From Bacteroidales bacterium (GTDB lineage Bacteria; Bacteroidota; Bacteroidia; Bacteroidales; Dysgonomonadaceae), in the NCBI GenBank assembly GCA_012838585.1, contig DUPB01000013.1, forward strand, positions 1-42,826: a stretch of 42,826 nt of DNA. Direction: 5' to 3'. The position numbers were made by a program, and so were the translations under genes. Positions 18,242-25,148 of this stretch are shown here, one piece after another; the first letter of the stretch is position 1; every line of letters starts with the position of its first letter. Below the pieces are notes generated by a model that worked only from the letters and a program-made list of their open reading frames with translations, ran no database searches and was not told the origin of the DNA.

Positions 18242-18403
18242 TCAATTTTGCGACCATTTTTTCAAACGTGTTTCAATTTCCCCAACCAATTTTTGATTGT
18301 TTCGAAAAAGAAAATCAGAAGCTACAAGTTGATTTAATTTAGACATCGCTTCTCTTGGTGTTAAAGCTTCCGTTTCATTACTTGAAATCGCAAGATTATG
18401 TAA
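18242..18403 (-). pseudogene. open-frame tail beyond the XRE/ImmA stop, possible gene remnant
   Basis: After the TAG stop of the XRE/ImmA gene the same reading frame stays open for 53 more codons to a TGA at 18242. The translated tail is plausible protein (contains TEALTPREAMSKLNQLVASD and ends KKWSQN). An internal ATG gives a 34-residue ORF. It could be the 3' end of a deleted downstream gene or a product reached by readthrough. The stretch 18195-18241 shows nothing else. Confidence 0.3.
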
Positions 18404-19462
18404 CTAAAACGCCAATTGATATTCCTTTCTAAAATCAGCCAAAGTTTGGTTGTTCAATGAGGCTGCCTTTGACATTGAGATTTGTCCCTCAATCAACGCT
18501 CTGAATAATAGTTGTTCAAAACGATTTGAGCCTTCAACACCATAATATTCGGCTGGTTCGTCAACCTTCCAATTCATCTGATTTATTAAGAAAAAGAATT
18601 GTTTAGTGTAGTGTTCATTGATGATACCACAGTCTCTGGCTCTCATAACGATAGCTTGCATGGAAATACCATATTGTTTTTTGATATTACCTAACTCATT
18701 TATTGATAATTTGTTTCTATGTTCGCCCAGCTCTGCTTTTAATGTTTTTTCCGGTAACAAAACTGCACCAGCGAACTGGTAACACAAGGTTTCTTTTTGT
18801 TTTGGAGTAATATCGCCAAAAGTTAAAAGCAAGTGAGCTAATTCGTGTAAAAGAGTAAGTCTAATTCTGTCAGGTTTATTGGTCTTCTTAATGTTATATG
18901 CAATTACTGGTATGTTGCCGTTCACAAAAGTTTGCAAGCCGTCAAAATCTTCATCAACATCCAACTTAACGACTTTAATGCTTTTTTCTTCCAAGAGTTC
19001 AACTATATTAAATATCGCATTGTCGCCTAAGTTCCAGAATTTCCTCAATTCATTCGCGGCTTCATTTACCTGTTCATAAGAAGTTATCACACCAAAGCTT
19101 TCAAGAGGGTTTTCAAACACGACTACCAATCCTAAAATTTCCTCTAATTCTAAATAACGTGAGAGGTATTCTTTCGTTTTTTCTTTGATTATAGAAGCTT
19201 CTTTTTTGGGCATTTTGCTCAATTTGCGATATTCTATTTCACCCAATTCCACTTTAGTGCTTCTAAAAAAGAAATCAGGGTTAACATCTAGTGCTTTGCT
19301 TAGTAAATTGATTTTGTCATTATCGGGAATAACCTCTCCTTTCTCATAGCGGTGCAGTGCTTGACGAGACAATTTACCATCAATTTCATTGGCCAAATCC
19401 TGTAATGAAAAGCCTTTCATTAAACGAGCTGATTTGAAACGTTCTGCAAATACTTTTTTCAT
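18404..19462 (-). CDS. XRE-family regulator with ImmA/IrrE-type metallopeptidase domain
   Basis: 352 residues. Residues 1-65 are a lambda-repressor-type helix-turn-helix (FKSARLMKGFSLQDLANEID, LSRQALHRYEKGEVIPDND). Residues about 110-270 are an ImmA/IrrE (COG2856) domain with the zinc motif HELAH at 206-210 followed by a helical tail. In ICEBs1 and DdrO systems such a protease cuts a repressor to switch on a mobile element or stress regulon; single-chain XRE-ImmA fusions are often found in accessory regions and toxin-antitoxin-like pairs. Base composition is clearly more AT-rich than neighbours and the gene sits beside a tRNA, both suggesting horizontal gain. No integrase or toxin is evident. 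Confidence 0.9.
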   Translation of the reverse strand: MKKVFAERFKSARLMKGFSLQDLANEIDGKLSRQALHRYEKGEVIPDNDKINLLSKALDVNPDFFFRSTKVELGEIEYRKLSKMPKKEASIIKEKTKEYLSRYLELEEILGLVVVFENPLESFGVITSYEQVNEAANELRKFWNLGDNAIFNIVELLEEKSIKVVKLDVDEDFDGLQTFVNGNIPVIAYNIKKTNKPDRIRLTLLHELAHLLLTFGDITPKQKETLCYQFAGAVLLPEKTLKAELGEHRNKLSINELGNIKKQYGISMQAIVMRARDCGIINEHYTKQFFFLINQMNWKVDEPAEYYGVEGSNRFEQLLFRALIEGQISMSKAASLNNQTLADFRKEYQLAF

Positions 19463-19488
19463 TTTACATGTATATTTAAATCGCTATA

Positions 19489-19520
19489 CAAAGATAATGA
19501 TTAGTTTACAAAACCACAAT
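19489..19520 (-). promoter_or_regulatory. Bacteroidota-type promoter of the XRE/ImmA gene
   Basis: On the minus strand a TATCTTTG -7 box (19489-19496) lies 20 nt after an ATTG -33 box (19517-19520). It would start transcription about 20 nt before the start codon. Confidence 0.6.
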
Positions 19521-19625
19521 TATAATATTAGATTTTAATTTAGATTTGGCAACCATGACATTATTTCATACCATTATAACAATGCTAAAAAGACATTCTG
19601 ACAGGATATTGTGAAAAAACATAGT

Positions 19626-19649
19626 GTTGACATATTTAGTTGACATATT
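19626..19649 (+). promoter_or_regulatory. 11-bp direct repeat, candidate XRE operator
   Basis: GTTGACATATT occurs twice with a 13-bp period, and the second copy overlaps the -33 position of the promoter of the small basic protein. It lies in the divergent spacer next to the XRE gene, the usual place for its binding site. Confidence 0.5.
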
Positions 19650-19678
19650 GTATATATTATATTCATTTTGTAACTTTG
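19648..19678 (+). promoter_or_regulatory. Bacteroidota-type promoter of the small basic protein
   Basis: TTG at 19648-19650, a 20-nt spacer and TAACTTTG at 19671-19678 match the -33/-7 consensus. The start codon of the next gene is 85 nt downstream. Confidence 0.6.
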
Positions 19679-19762
19679 TGGAATGATTTTTGTGACTCGG
19701 TCAATGAAGGCAAAAATTGCACATTCACGAATAGCCGTTCGAATTGATAATACTTCAGTAAT

Positions 19763-19900
19763 ATGGGTAAAAAAGTAACAAGTAAAAAAGCCGCTACAGC
19801 TGCATCAAAAGTGTTACGCGATAAAAGAACCAGTTCTACAAGTAAGACAGCTGCAGGAAGCGCCCTTTCTCAAAGAGAGAAAGGTGGAAAACGAAAATAA
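19763..19900 (+). CDS. small conserved-looking basic protein (45 aa)
   Basis: The ORF encodes 45 residues, MGKKVTSKKAATAASKVLRD followed by a Lys/Arg/Ser/Thr-rich tail with AAGSALSQREKGGKRK. The composition (no hydrophobic core, alternating basic and Ala/Ser residues) and the AAGSALSQ element recall a widespread family of short basic proteins of unknown function found on many bacterial chromosomes and mobile elements. It has a good promoter and is divergent from the XRE/ImmA gene, with a direct-repeat operator candidate in between, so the two are probably co-regulated. Nucleic-acid binding is possible from the charge; no function should be assigned. Confidence 0.7.
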   Translation: MGKKVTSKKAATAASKVLRDKRTSSTSKTAAGSALSQREKGGKRK

Positions 19901-19927
19901 ATCATACATCCACTGACGAATTGCATC

Positions 19928-20141
19928 ATGGGTAGACCTACCAGGGCGAAAACCTCAGCTGGTCTCACTAAAGGTAGGCTTGTAAATAGCAACCAATACT
20001 TGGGCAATAGCTTGCTGTACCATACGGTTTATCACAGTGGGGATAGCGGTACAACGTCCTCGGCTGACTTCTCTCTACTCTTTGTTACCATAGTGGACTT
20101 GCACCACCTAGATGATACGCATGCACGGCACACAACCATAC
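19928..20141 (+). other. uncertain ORF/structured sequence before tRNA-Ser
   Basis: A 72-codon frame is open here (19928-20146), but codon use and residues (LLFVTIVDLHHLDDTHARHT) do not resemble a known family and the reverse strand is open too. The DNA itself has short inverted repeats (CCTACC at 19937 with GGTAGG at 19973; ACCAG with CTGGT inside). It may be a remnant of a mobile element or a non-coding RNA; I cannot decide. Confidence 0.2.
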
Positions 20142-20178
20142 AATAAGGGCTGTCTCGAAAATAAAGACAGCCCTTATT
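20142..20178. terminator. strong 14-bp hairpin between tRNA-Ser and the accessory patch
   Basis: AATAAGGGCTGTCT and AGACAGCCCTTATT form a perfect 14-bp stem with a 9-nt loop. It lies 16 nt past the tRNA-Ser 3' end on the minus strand and could terminate transcription from either side. The GGGCTGTCTC string also resembles some insertion-sequence ends, so a short palindromic element is an alternative. Confidence 0.6.
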
Positions 20179-20193
20179 TGCACTTTTGCTCCG

Positions 20194-20280
20194 CGGAAGC
20201 GGGGGGATTCGAACCCCCGGTACGGTCACCCGTACGGCAGTTTAGCAAACTGCTGGTTTCAGCCACTCACCCACACTTCC
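20194..20280 (-). tRNA. tRNA-Ser (GCU anticodon)
   Basis: 87 nt with a long variable arm as in serine tRNAs. Acceptor stem GGAAGTG pairs with CGCTTCC; the anticodon stem-loop GCAGT-TTGCTAA-ACTGC gives anticodon GCU; the T-arm contains GGTTCGAATCCCC with a GGGGG/CCCCC stem. Discriminator base G; CCA is not encoded. Confidence 0.95.
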
Positions 20281-20316
20281 AAAGCTAACTGATCGACTAA
20301 GAATACTAGGCGGATG

Positions 20317-20348
20317 CAAATATACGAGTTTGTTTTCAACTTCTCAAA
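20317..20348 (-). promoter_or_regulatory. promoter of tRNA-Ser
   Basis: On the minus strand TTTG (20345-20348), a 20-nt spacer and TATATTTG (20317-20324) form a near-perfect Bacteroidota -33/-7 promoter, about 36 nt before the tRNA. Confidence 0.8.
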
Positions 20349-20589
20349 GAAAAAAAGAAGATTTGAGGCGATTATTTCAGTTCGTCAGCTTTTGCCTCCC
20401 CTTTTTCCCTTGATATTGCGAATTTAAACGCTATTTTTGTCACCCTAGAAGCTACGTAGGGACAGACGGGATGGAGCCGTGGGAAACCGTTGCACGTGTA
20501 AGTCGTAAACCCTCTGGTAGTAAATGCCACACGATCAACTTGTAGGGAATTGTATCTCGTGTAGGCCACAAATTCCTGCACGGCAAACA
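20349..20589. other. spacer without a recognisable gene
   Basis: No gene is recognised between the tRNA promoter and the purine-rich tract before mltG. A minus-strand frame is open through part of it but lacks a start, family features or coherent codon use. Confidence 0.4.
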
Positions 20590-20830
20590 GGGAAGAAAAG
20601 AGAAACAGAGGGAGGGAGACAAACATGGAAGAAGTGGCTAACAAGGGAAAAATGGAAAGTATAGAGGAAACGACAAACAAGCAGAAGACGGGAAGCATGG
20701 GGGAAAGGGTAAACAAAGGGGAGACAGGAAACAAGGAACAAAAGGGAACATGGGGGAAATAGAAGACAAGGAAAAGACGGGGAAAAACAAGAAAATGGGA
20801 ACCGGGAAAACTAAAAAACGGGGCAAGCGG
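20590..20830 (+). other. purine-rich tract leading into mltG
   Basis: For about 240 nt the plus strand is almost entirely G and A, in runs such as GGAAACAAGGAACAAAAGGG. A 45-codon Lys/Glu/Gly-rich ORF (20625-20762, starting MEEVANKGKMESIEE) overlaps the first codons of mltG in another frame, and the mltG N-terminal tail is of the same composition. The tract may be an expanded low-complexity repeat encoding a charged cytoplasmic tail. Confidence 0.5.
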
Positions 20831-21841
20831 TGGGCGCTTTGGATTATCGCTGCCCTTTTCTTGGTTGCCGCGCTGACCGGGATCTATATCTACCGACTGG
20901 TCTTCCAGCCTATCTCGCTGGAAGAAACGGTCTATGTCTATATCAAGCCGGGAAACGATTATAAACAGGTGGTCGAGCAGTTGAAAGAGAAGGGAGCGAT
21001 CCCCTCGGAAGAGATCTTTCACCTCCTGGCCGAGCGGATGAACTACCCCAATACCGTTAAATCAGGCAGGTACGCCATTGAAGGGGGAATGACGATGCCG
21101 GAGGTGATTCGGCGGCTGCGCTCGGGCAACCAGACACCCGTGAACCTGACGTTCAACAACATCCGTGTCTTCGAGAACCTGGCAGGCCGCCTCTCACAAC
21201 AGCTGATGGTGGATAGCCTATCGCTGCTCCAAAGCTTCCGGGATAACCGGCAAGCCGAAAAGTTCGGCTTCAACCCGGAGACCTTCCCGGCCATGTTCAT
21301 CCCCAACAGCTACGAGGTATACTGGAACACGAGCATCGATGACCTACTGGCCCGCATGAAACGGGAGTACGACCGGTTCTGGAACGAGACGAGAAAGGAG
21401 AAGGCGAAAAGGCAGGGACTCTCCCCGGTAGAGGTCTCCATCCTCGCATCAATCGTGGAGGAGGAGGCGACCTACAGCGACGAGTACCCCACGGTAGCGG
21501 GACTGTACCTCAACCGGTTAAAGCGGGGCATGCGCCTGGAGGCGGACCCGACGGTGAAGTTCGCGGTGGGGGACTTCACCCTGCGGCGGGTGCTTTTCCG
21601 ACACCTGGAAGTGGAGTCGCCCTACAACACCTACAAGCACGGGGGACTGCCCCCGGGCCCCATCCGCGTACCCTCCATCAAGGCAATCGACGGCGTGCTG
21701 AACCCGGAAGAACACAACTACCTCTTCATGTGCGCTAAAGAGGATCTGTCGGGGCGGCATAACTTCGCCACCACGCACGCGGAACATGCGCGCAACGCGG
21801 CGGCCTACCAGAGGGCATTGAATGAAAGGGGAATTTATTAA
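20750..21841 (+). CDS. mltG: endolytic murein transglycosylase MltG (YceG-like)
   Basis: 363 residues: a Lys-rich cytoplasmic tail (1-27), one membrane helix (about 28-49, WALWIIAALFLVAALTGIYI), a LysM-like segment (VYIKPGNDYKQVVEQLKEKG), and the YceG catalytic domain. The active-site region SIVEEEATYSDEYPTVAGLY lies at about 234-253, with the catalytic Glu among residues 237-239, followed by ADPTVKFAVGD, YNTYKHGGLPPGPI and the closing NYLFMCAKEDLSGRHNFATT. MltG cuts nascent glycan strands at the inner membrane and sets their length. Intact and of normal length; only the charged N-terminal tail is long. A more internal start at residue 16 is possible. Confidence 0.93.
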   Translation: MGEIEDKEKTGKNKKMGTGKTKKRGKRWALWIIAALFLVAALTGIYIYRLVFQPISLEETVYVYIKPGNDYKQVVEQLKEKGAIPSEEIFHLLAERMNYPNTVKSGRYAIEGGMTMPEVIRRLRSGNQTPVNLTFNNIRVFENLAGRLSQQLMVDSLSLLQSFRDNRQAEKFGFNPETFPAMFIPNSYEVYWNTSIDDLLARMKREYDRFWNETRKEKAKRQGLSPVEVSILASIVEEEATYSDEYPTVAGLYLNRLKRGMRLEADPTVKFAVGDFTLRRVLFRHLEVESPYNTYKHGGLPPGPIRVPSIKAIDGVLNPEEHNYLFMCAKEDLSGRHNFATTHAEHARNAAAYQRALNERGIY

Positions 21842-21945
21842 AGCAAGAAGCCTCCAGCCTCCCTTATCGTTTGCCCTTGTGAAAGGGCATTAAATGAAAG
21901 GGGGATTTATTAGAGTAAAAAAGGGATTGAACGAAAAGGGTTTTA
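21813..21945 (+). repeat. degenerate repeats of the mltG 3' end
   Basis: The last codons of mltG with the stop (about 21813-21844, GGGCATTGAATGAAAGGGG...) recur as a near copy 72 bp downstream (about 21885-21915) and more weakly again at about 21923. The copies are not in genes; they look like local duplications of the gene end. Confidence 0.55.
21872..21889. terminator. hairpin between convergent mltG and ribF
   Basis: TGCCCTT-GTGA-AAGGGCA is a perfect 7-bp stem with a 4-nt loop in the short spacer between convergent genes. No clear T-run, so a weak bidirectional terminator. Confidence 0.35.
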
Positions 21946-22989
21946 TCAGAAAGAGGAAAGCGAGGTGCAATCACCCAGTATCTTCATTACCTCTTCCTTG
22001 TCGCGGTGAAGGCGGGCGACCAACTCCTCTTTCGAATTGAATTTCACTTCGCCACGCACGAAATCGATAAACTCTACGCTTAGCGACTGCCCGTACAGGT
22101 CACCATCGAAGCTGAACAGGTTCACCTCCACGCTAACCGTGCTCTCCCGGTTGAACGTGGGGCGGGTACCGATATACAGCATGCCCGGGTATACCTCGTT
22201 ATCCTTCAAACGAACCCGAACGGCGTAAACACCTTTGGCCGGTATCACCTTGTTAGGCTCACAGAGCTGAATGTTCGCGGTGGGGAAGCCGATAGTGCGA
22301 CCCACCCGGTTGCCTGGCACGATCGTCCCGGAAAGGGTGTAACGGTACGAAAGCAACCGGTTGGCATCTTGGACATTCCCGCTTTGCAGCAAGCTCCTGA
22401 CCCGGGATGAACTTACGCTGCTAAAACCATCCACCTGATAACGACTGGCCAACAGCACCTTCATACCCATTACCTCACCGTGGTGAACATACGCCTCGTA
22501 TCCCTCCGCCCGATCGCGCCCGAACCGATGGTCATACCCCACGAAAAGGGTGTCCACCCGAAGGGTCTCTTTAAGCACGCGGCGCATGAATTCCTCAGCC
22601 GTAAGCTGGGACAAAGCCTCGGTAAAAGGCAGAATGACACAGCAATCAACGCCCGTGGAAGCCAATAGCGACAGCTTCTCCTCGCGCTCGTTGAGCAGCA
22701 AAGGGCGGTAATCCGACTGCAATACCTCCCGCGGGTGCACCGGGAAAGTGACCACCGCGGAGGAGAGTCCCCTGCGCCATGCCTCACCTTTCACCTGCTC
22801 AATCAAATGGCGATGCCCCACGTGCACCCCGTCAAAAAAACCGACCGTGGCCACGAAGGTATGCCCACTTGGCAAAAAAGTGTCCCCAGTCGACAACAAC
22901 TCCTTGCCACCCGGAAAAAACAGCTCTCCAGACGGCACTAAAACCGGATCATTCGACTCCTTCCCTTTCGCTAAATCGATAATTTTCAA
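21946..22989 (-). CDS. ribF: bifunctional riboflavin kinase / FAD synthetase RibF
   Basis: 347 residues. The N-terminal FAD synthetase domain shows VATVGFFDGVHVGHRHLIEQ (the HxGH nucleotidyltransferase site), VVTFPVHPREVLQ, VGYDHRFGRDRAEG and SSSRVRSLLQSGNV; the C-terminal riboflavin kinase domain shows SGTIVPGNRVGRTIGFPTAN and VYAVRVRL, EFIDFVRGEVKFNS. It makes FMN and FAD in the cytoplasm. Compared with usual family starts there are about 25 extra residues before VATVGFFDG, with two similar segments (VLVPSGELFFPGG, LLSTGDTFLPSG), apparently a small internal duplication. Convergent with mltG, divergent from the DUF1080 gene. Confidence 0.95.
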   Translation of the reverse strand: MKIIDLAKGKESNDPVLVPSGELFFPGGKELLSTGDTFLPSGHTFVATVGFFDGVHVGHRHLIEQVKGEAWRRGLSSAVVTFPVHPREVLQSDYRPLLLNEREEKLSLLASTGVDCCVILPFTEALSQLTAEEFMRRVLKETLRVDTLFVGYDHRFGRDRAEGYEAYVHHGEVMGMKVLLASRYQVDGFSSVSSSRVRSLLQSGNVQDANRLLSYRYTLSGTIVPGNRVGRTIGFPTANIQLCEPNKVIPAKGVYAVRVRLKDNEVYPGMLYIGTRPTFNRESTVSVEVNLFSFDGDLYGQSLSVEFIDFVRGEVKFNSKEELVARLHRDKEEVMKILGDCTSLSSF

Positions 22990-23050
22990 AGCAAAATAAG
23001 TTAAACCAGTCCCGAAAACCGCGAATTTAACAAACTATCGCGGGGCAAAG

Positions 23051-23082
23051 TTAGCCATTTTCATCTACTTTTAATATCTTTG
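23051..23082 (+). promoter_or_regulatory. promoter of the DUF1080 gene
   Basis: TATCTTTG (23075-23082) is a full -7 match, preceded after 20 nt by TTAG in place of TTTG. The start codon follows 50 nt later. A TAACTTTG on the opposite strand (23046-23053) may serve ribF. Confidence 0.5.
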
Positions 23083-23132
23083 TATTTTGTAATTGATTCA
23101 CAGTATAAAATAACCCTTTTAAAGAAAAGACG

Positions 23133-24401
23133 ATGAAATCTAGAACTCTTTTATTATTTGTTACAGGTATGATGATTTTAGTAACGGCCTGTACCGGTGG
23201 GAAGCATAATACCCTCACCAAGCAGGAAATGGCAGAGGGTTGGGAACTTCTGTTCGACGGGGAGACGTTAGAGGGTTGGCGCGATTACAACGGCACAGAG
23301 CTCACCGCCCCCTGGTTCGTGGAGGATGGCATGATTCAAGCCAAAGGTGAAGGCGCCGATGAGCATGGTTATATCGTAACCGAGAAGCTATACGAGAACT
23401 TCGAGTTGACTTGGGAGTGGAGGATCGCCGACGGTGGCAATAGTGGCGTGCTGTACCACGTGGTAGAGAACCCGAAATTTGCCGTTCCTTACGTAACGGG
23501 ACCTGAATACCAGTTGATTGATGACCTTGGATTTCCGCAGCCACTGGAAGATTGGCAGAAAACGGCGGCTGACTACGCGATGTACACGACCGACCCGGCA
23601 AAGACCGTTATCAAGCCGGCAGGCGAGTGGAACAGCTCCAAGATCGTTTTCGACAATGGGCACGTGGAGCATTGGCTGAACGGTGAAAAGGTAATCGAGT
23701 TTGAAGCCTGGACGGACGACTGGTTCGAGCGCAAGAACAGCGGCAAGTGGGAAAACGCACCCGAGTACGGGCTCGCCCGTAAGGGGGTAATCTGCCTGCA
23801 AGACCACGGTTCGGCAGCCTGGTTCCGGAACATTAAAATCAAGGAGCTGCCGCGCGTGACCAAGGAGGTTGACCTCTTCAACGGACAAGACCTGCACGGG
23901 TGGGAAATATACGGCACGGAGAAGTGGTACGTTGAAGATGGACTGCTCGTGTGCGAAAGCGGGCCTGACAAGAAGTACGGTTACCTCGCGACCCGGGAAT
24001 ATTACGACAACTTCGACCTGACGGTCGAATTCAAACAAGAGGCCGATGGCAACTCGGGCGTATTCTTCCGCTCGTTCATCGAGCCGGGCGTTATCGTGAA
24101 CGGCTGGCAGGTAGAAGTGGCCCCCAAGGGACATGACACCGGCGGCATCTACGAATCCTACGGGCGTGGATGGCTGGTACAGATCCCGGACGAAAAGGAG
24201 GAGATCCTGAAAGAGGGCGAATGGAACACCATGCGGATTCGCGTGGAAGGCGATAACGTGAAGACCTGGCTGAACGACCAGGAGATGGTGGACCTGACGG
24301 ACGAAAAAATCGGGAAGGCGCAAGGGCGCATCGCGCTGCAGATACACGACGGGGGAGGCATCCGGGTACTCTGGAAAAACCTGAAGCTGCAAACCCTGTA
24401 A
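23133..24401 (+). CDS. lipoprotein with two DUF1080 (3-keto-disaccharide hydrolase) domains
   Basis: 422 residues with a lipoprotein signal ending MILVTAC followed by TGGKHN. Two tandem DUF1080 modules of about 200 and 180 residues follow; each opens with a FDGETLEGW / FNGQDLHGWE motif and has WFVEDGMIQAKG / WYVEDGLLVCESG, then ENFELTWEWRIADGGNSGV / DNFDLTVEFKQEADGNSGVF, and ends with AAWFRNIKIKEL / VLWKNLKLQTL. The fold is a concanavalin-like jelly roll; characterised members hydrolyse 3-keto-glycosides. Single-gene unit: own promoter and strong terminator at 24431. Substrate unknown. Confidence 0.9.
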   Translation: MKSRTLLLFVTGMMILVTACTGGKHNTLTKQEMAEGWELLFDGETLEGWRDYNGTELTAPWFVEDGMIQAKGEGADEHGYIVTEKLYENFELTWEWRIADGGNSGVLYHVVENPKFAVPYVTGPEYQLIDDLGFPQPLEDWQKTAADYAMYTTDPAKTVIKPAGEWNSSKIVFDNGHVEHWLNGEKVIEFEAWTDDWFERKNSGKWENAPEYGLARKGVICLQDHGSAAWFRNIKIKELPRVTKEVDLFNGQDLHGWEIYGTEKWYVEDGLLVCESGPDKKYGYLATREYYDNFDLTVEFKQEADGNSGVFFRSFIEPGVIVNGWQVEVAPKGHDTGGIYESYGRGWLVQIPDEKEEILKEGEWNTMRIRVEGDNVKTWLNDQEMVDLTDEKIGKAQGRIALQIHDGGGIRVLWKNLKLQTL

Positions 24402-24430
24402 TTCCCATCCTGTGGGATAGTGGATTCACC

Positions 24431-24464
24431 AAATACCCTGCCCACGAAAGGCAGGGTATTTTTT
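24431..24464 (+). terminator. rho-independent terminator after the DUF1080 gene
   Basis: A perfect 12-bp stem (AAATACCCTGCC with its complement) with a 7-nt loop and T-run. Confidence 0.9.
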
Positions 24465-24530
24465 ACGTGGATACACGCCATATTGAAAGCGAGTATCGCT
24501 GCAAAAATAGAAACCGACTTAAAAAGAAGC

Positions 24531-24905
24531 ATGATAGAGAAAAACGAACTGTTTAAAAACGAGCTTTTAAAGCATGTTGTTGAAGGAATTCACGAGAAAA
24601 AGGGGAAAAACATCAACACGATCGAGTTAAAGGGCATCTCTGGTGCCGTGTGCGATTACTTCGTGATCTGCGAGGGGAACACGCCCACGCAGGTGTCGGC
24701 ACTAGCAGAATCGGTGGAAAAAATGGTCCTGGAGAACGTGGGGGAACGACCGTTGCGCGTACATGGCAAACAGAACGCGGAGTGGATCGGCATGGACTAC
24801 GGTAGCGTGATCGTACATATCTTCCTGCCCGAGCTAAGGAACTTCTACAACATCGATCTCCTCTGGCAAGACGCTCGGGCCGTACGAATTCCTTCCGTCG
24901 ACTAA
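24531..24905 (+). CDS. rsfS: ribosome silencing factor RsfS
   Basis: 124 residues from the start at 24531 (MIEKNELFKNELLKHVVEGI). The frame is open upstream to 24420, but that stretch runs through the terminator hairpin and is not family-like. Family motifs: KGKNINTIELKGISGAVCDY, FVICEGNTPTQVSALAESVE, RVHGKQNAEWIGMDYGSVIV and HIFLPELRNFYNIDLLW. RsfS binds ribosomal protein L14 and blocks subunit joining in starvation. It sits directly upstream of ftsH, a common order in Bacteroidota. Confidence 0.95.
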   Translation: MIEKNELFKNELLKHVVEGIHEKKGKNINTIELKGISGAVCDYFVICEGNTPTQVSALAESVEKMVLENVGERPLRVHGKQNAEWIGMDYGSVIVHIFLPELRNFYNIDLLWQDARAVRIPSVD

Positions 24906-24954
24906 AACATATTCCTTAAATAATTGTTACACTCTTACAGCGTTAGAGGAATCT

Positions 24955-25108
24955 TTTGGCCGTGGTGAAATATCAAACGATCACAGTGAAAGCCCAACGG
25001 CCGTGGTAAAGCATCGGCCGTTACGATGGAATTCCAACCAACGCGGTGAAATGAGACCAACGCTTCGTGTTAAAGCGAAATCAACGGGTACGGTGAAATG
25101 AGACCAAG
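24955..25108 (+). repeat. array of degenerate 20-24 bp repeats before ftsH
   Basis: About seven imperfect units of the pattern (n)CG-GGTGAAA-n5-CCAAC follow each other; GGTGAAATGAGACCAA is exact in two of them (about 25034 and 25092), and GGCCGTGG in two others. No frame is open through it. It fills most of the 243-bp rsfS-ftsH spacer. Confidence 0.6.
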
Positions 25109-25148
25109 GTGCGCCGACCGACAATTTTAAAGGAAGAGAGTAAAAGCA

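Noticed and set aside
18404-19462. Complete toxin-antitoxin pair
   Set aside because: Only the XRE/ImmA gene is intact; the downstream tail is too short to call a toxin and no toxin family is seen.
20032-20229. Minus-strand ORF overlapping tRNA-Ser
   Set aside because: Its N-terminus reads through the tRNA T-arm (the familiar RIPPLP-type artefact); tRNA genes explain it.
20372-21022. 216-codon minus-strand frame rich in Phe/Pro/Ser/Leu
   Set aside because: Most of it is the complement of the purine-rich tract and of mltG; composition is explained by the DNA bias, and there is no membrane-protein pattern.
23388-24392. 334-codon minus-strand open frame
   Set aside because: It lies wholly inside the DUF1080 gene, whose frame has a clear signal peptide and two recognisable domains; the reverse frame has no family features.
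24420-24530. Longer RsfS N-terminus from the ATG at 24420
   Set aside because: The extra 37 codons run through a strong terminator hairpin and do not resemble the family; the start at 24531 gives a normal-length protein.
24955-25108. Possible CRISPR array
   Set aside because: Repeat units are degenerate, unequal and contiguous without unique spacers, and no cas genes are present.
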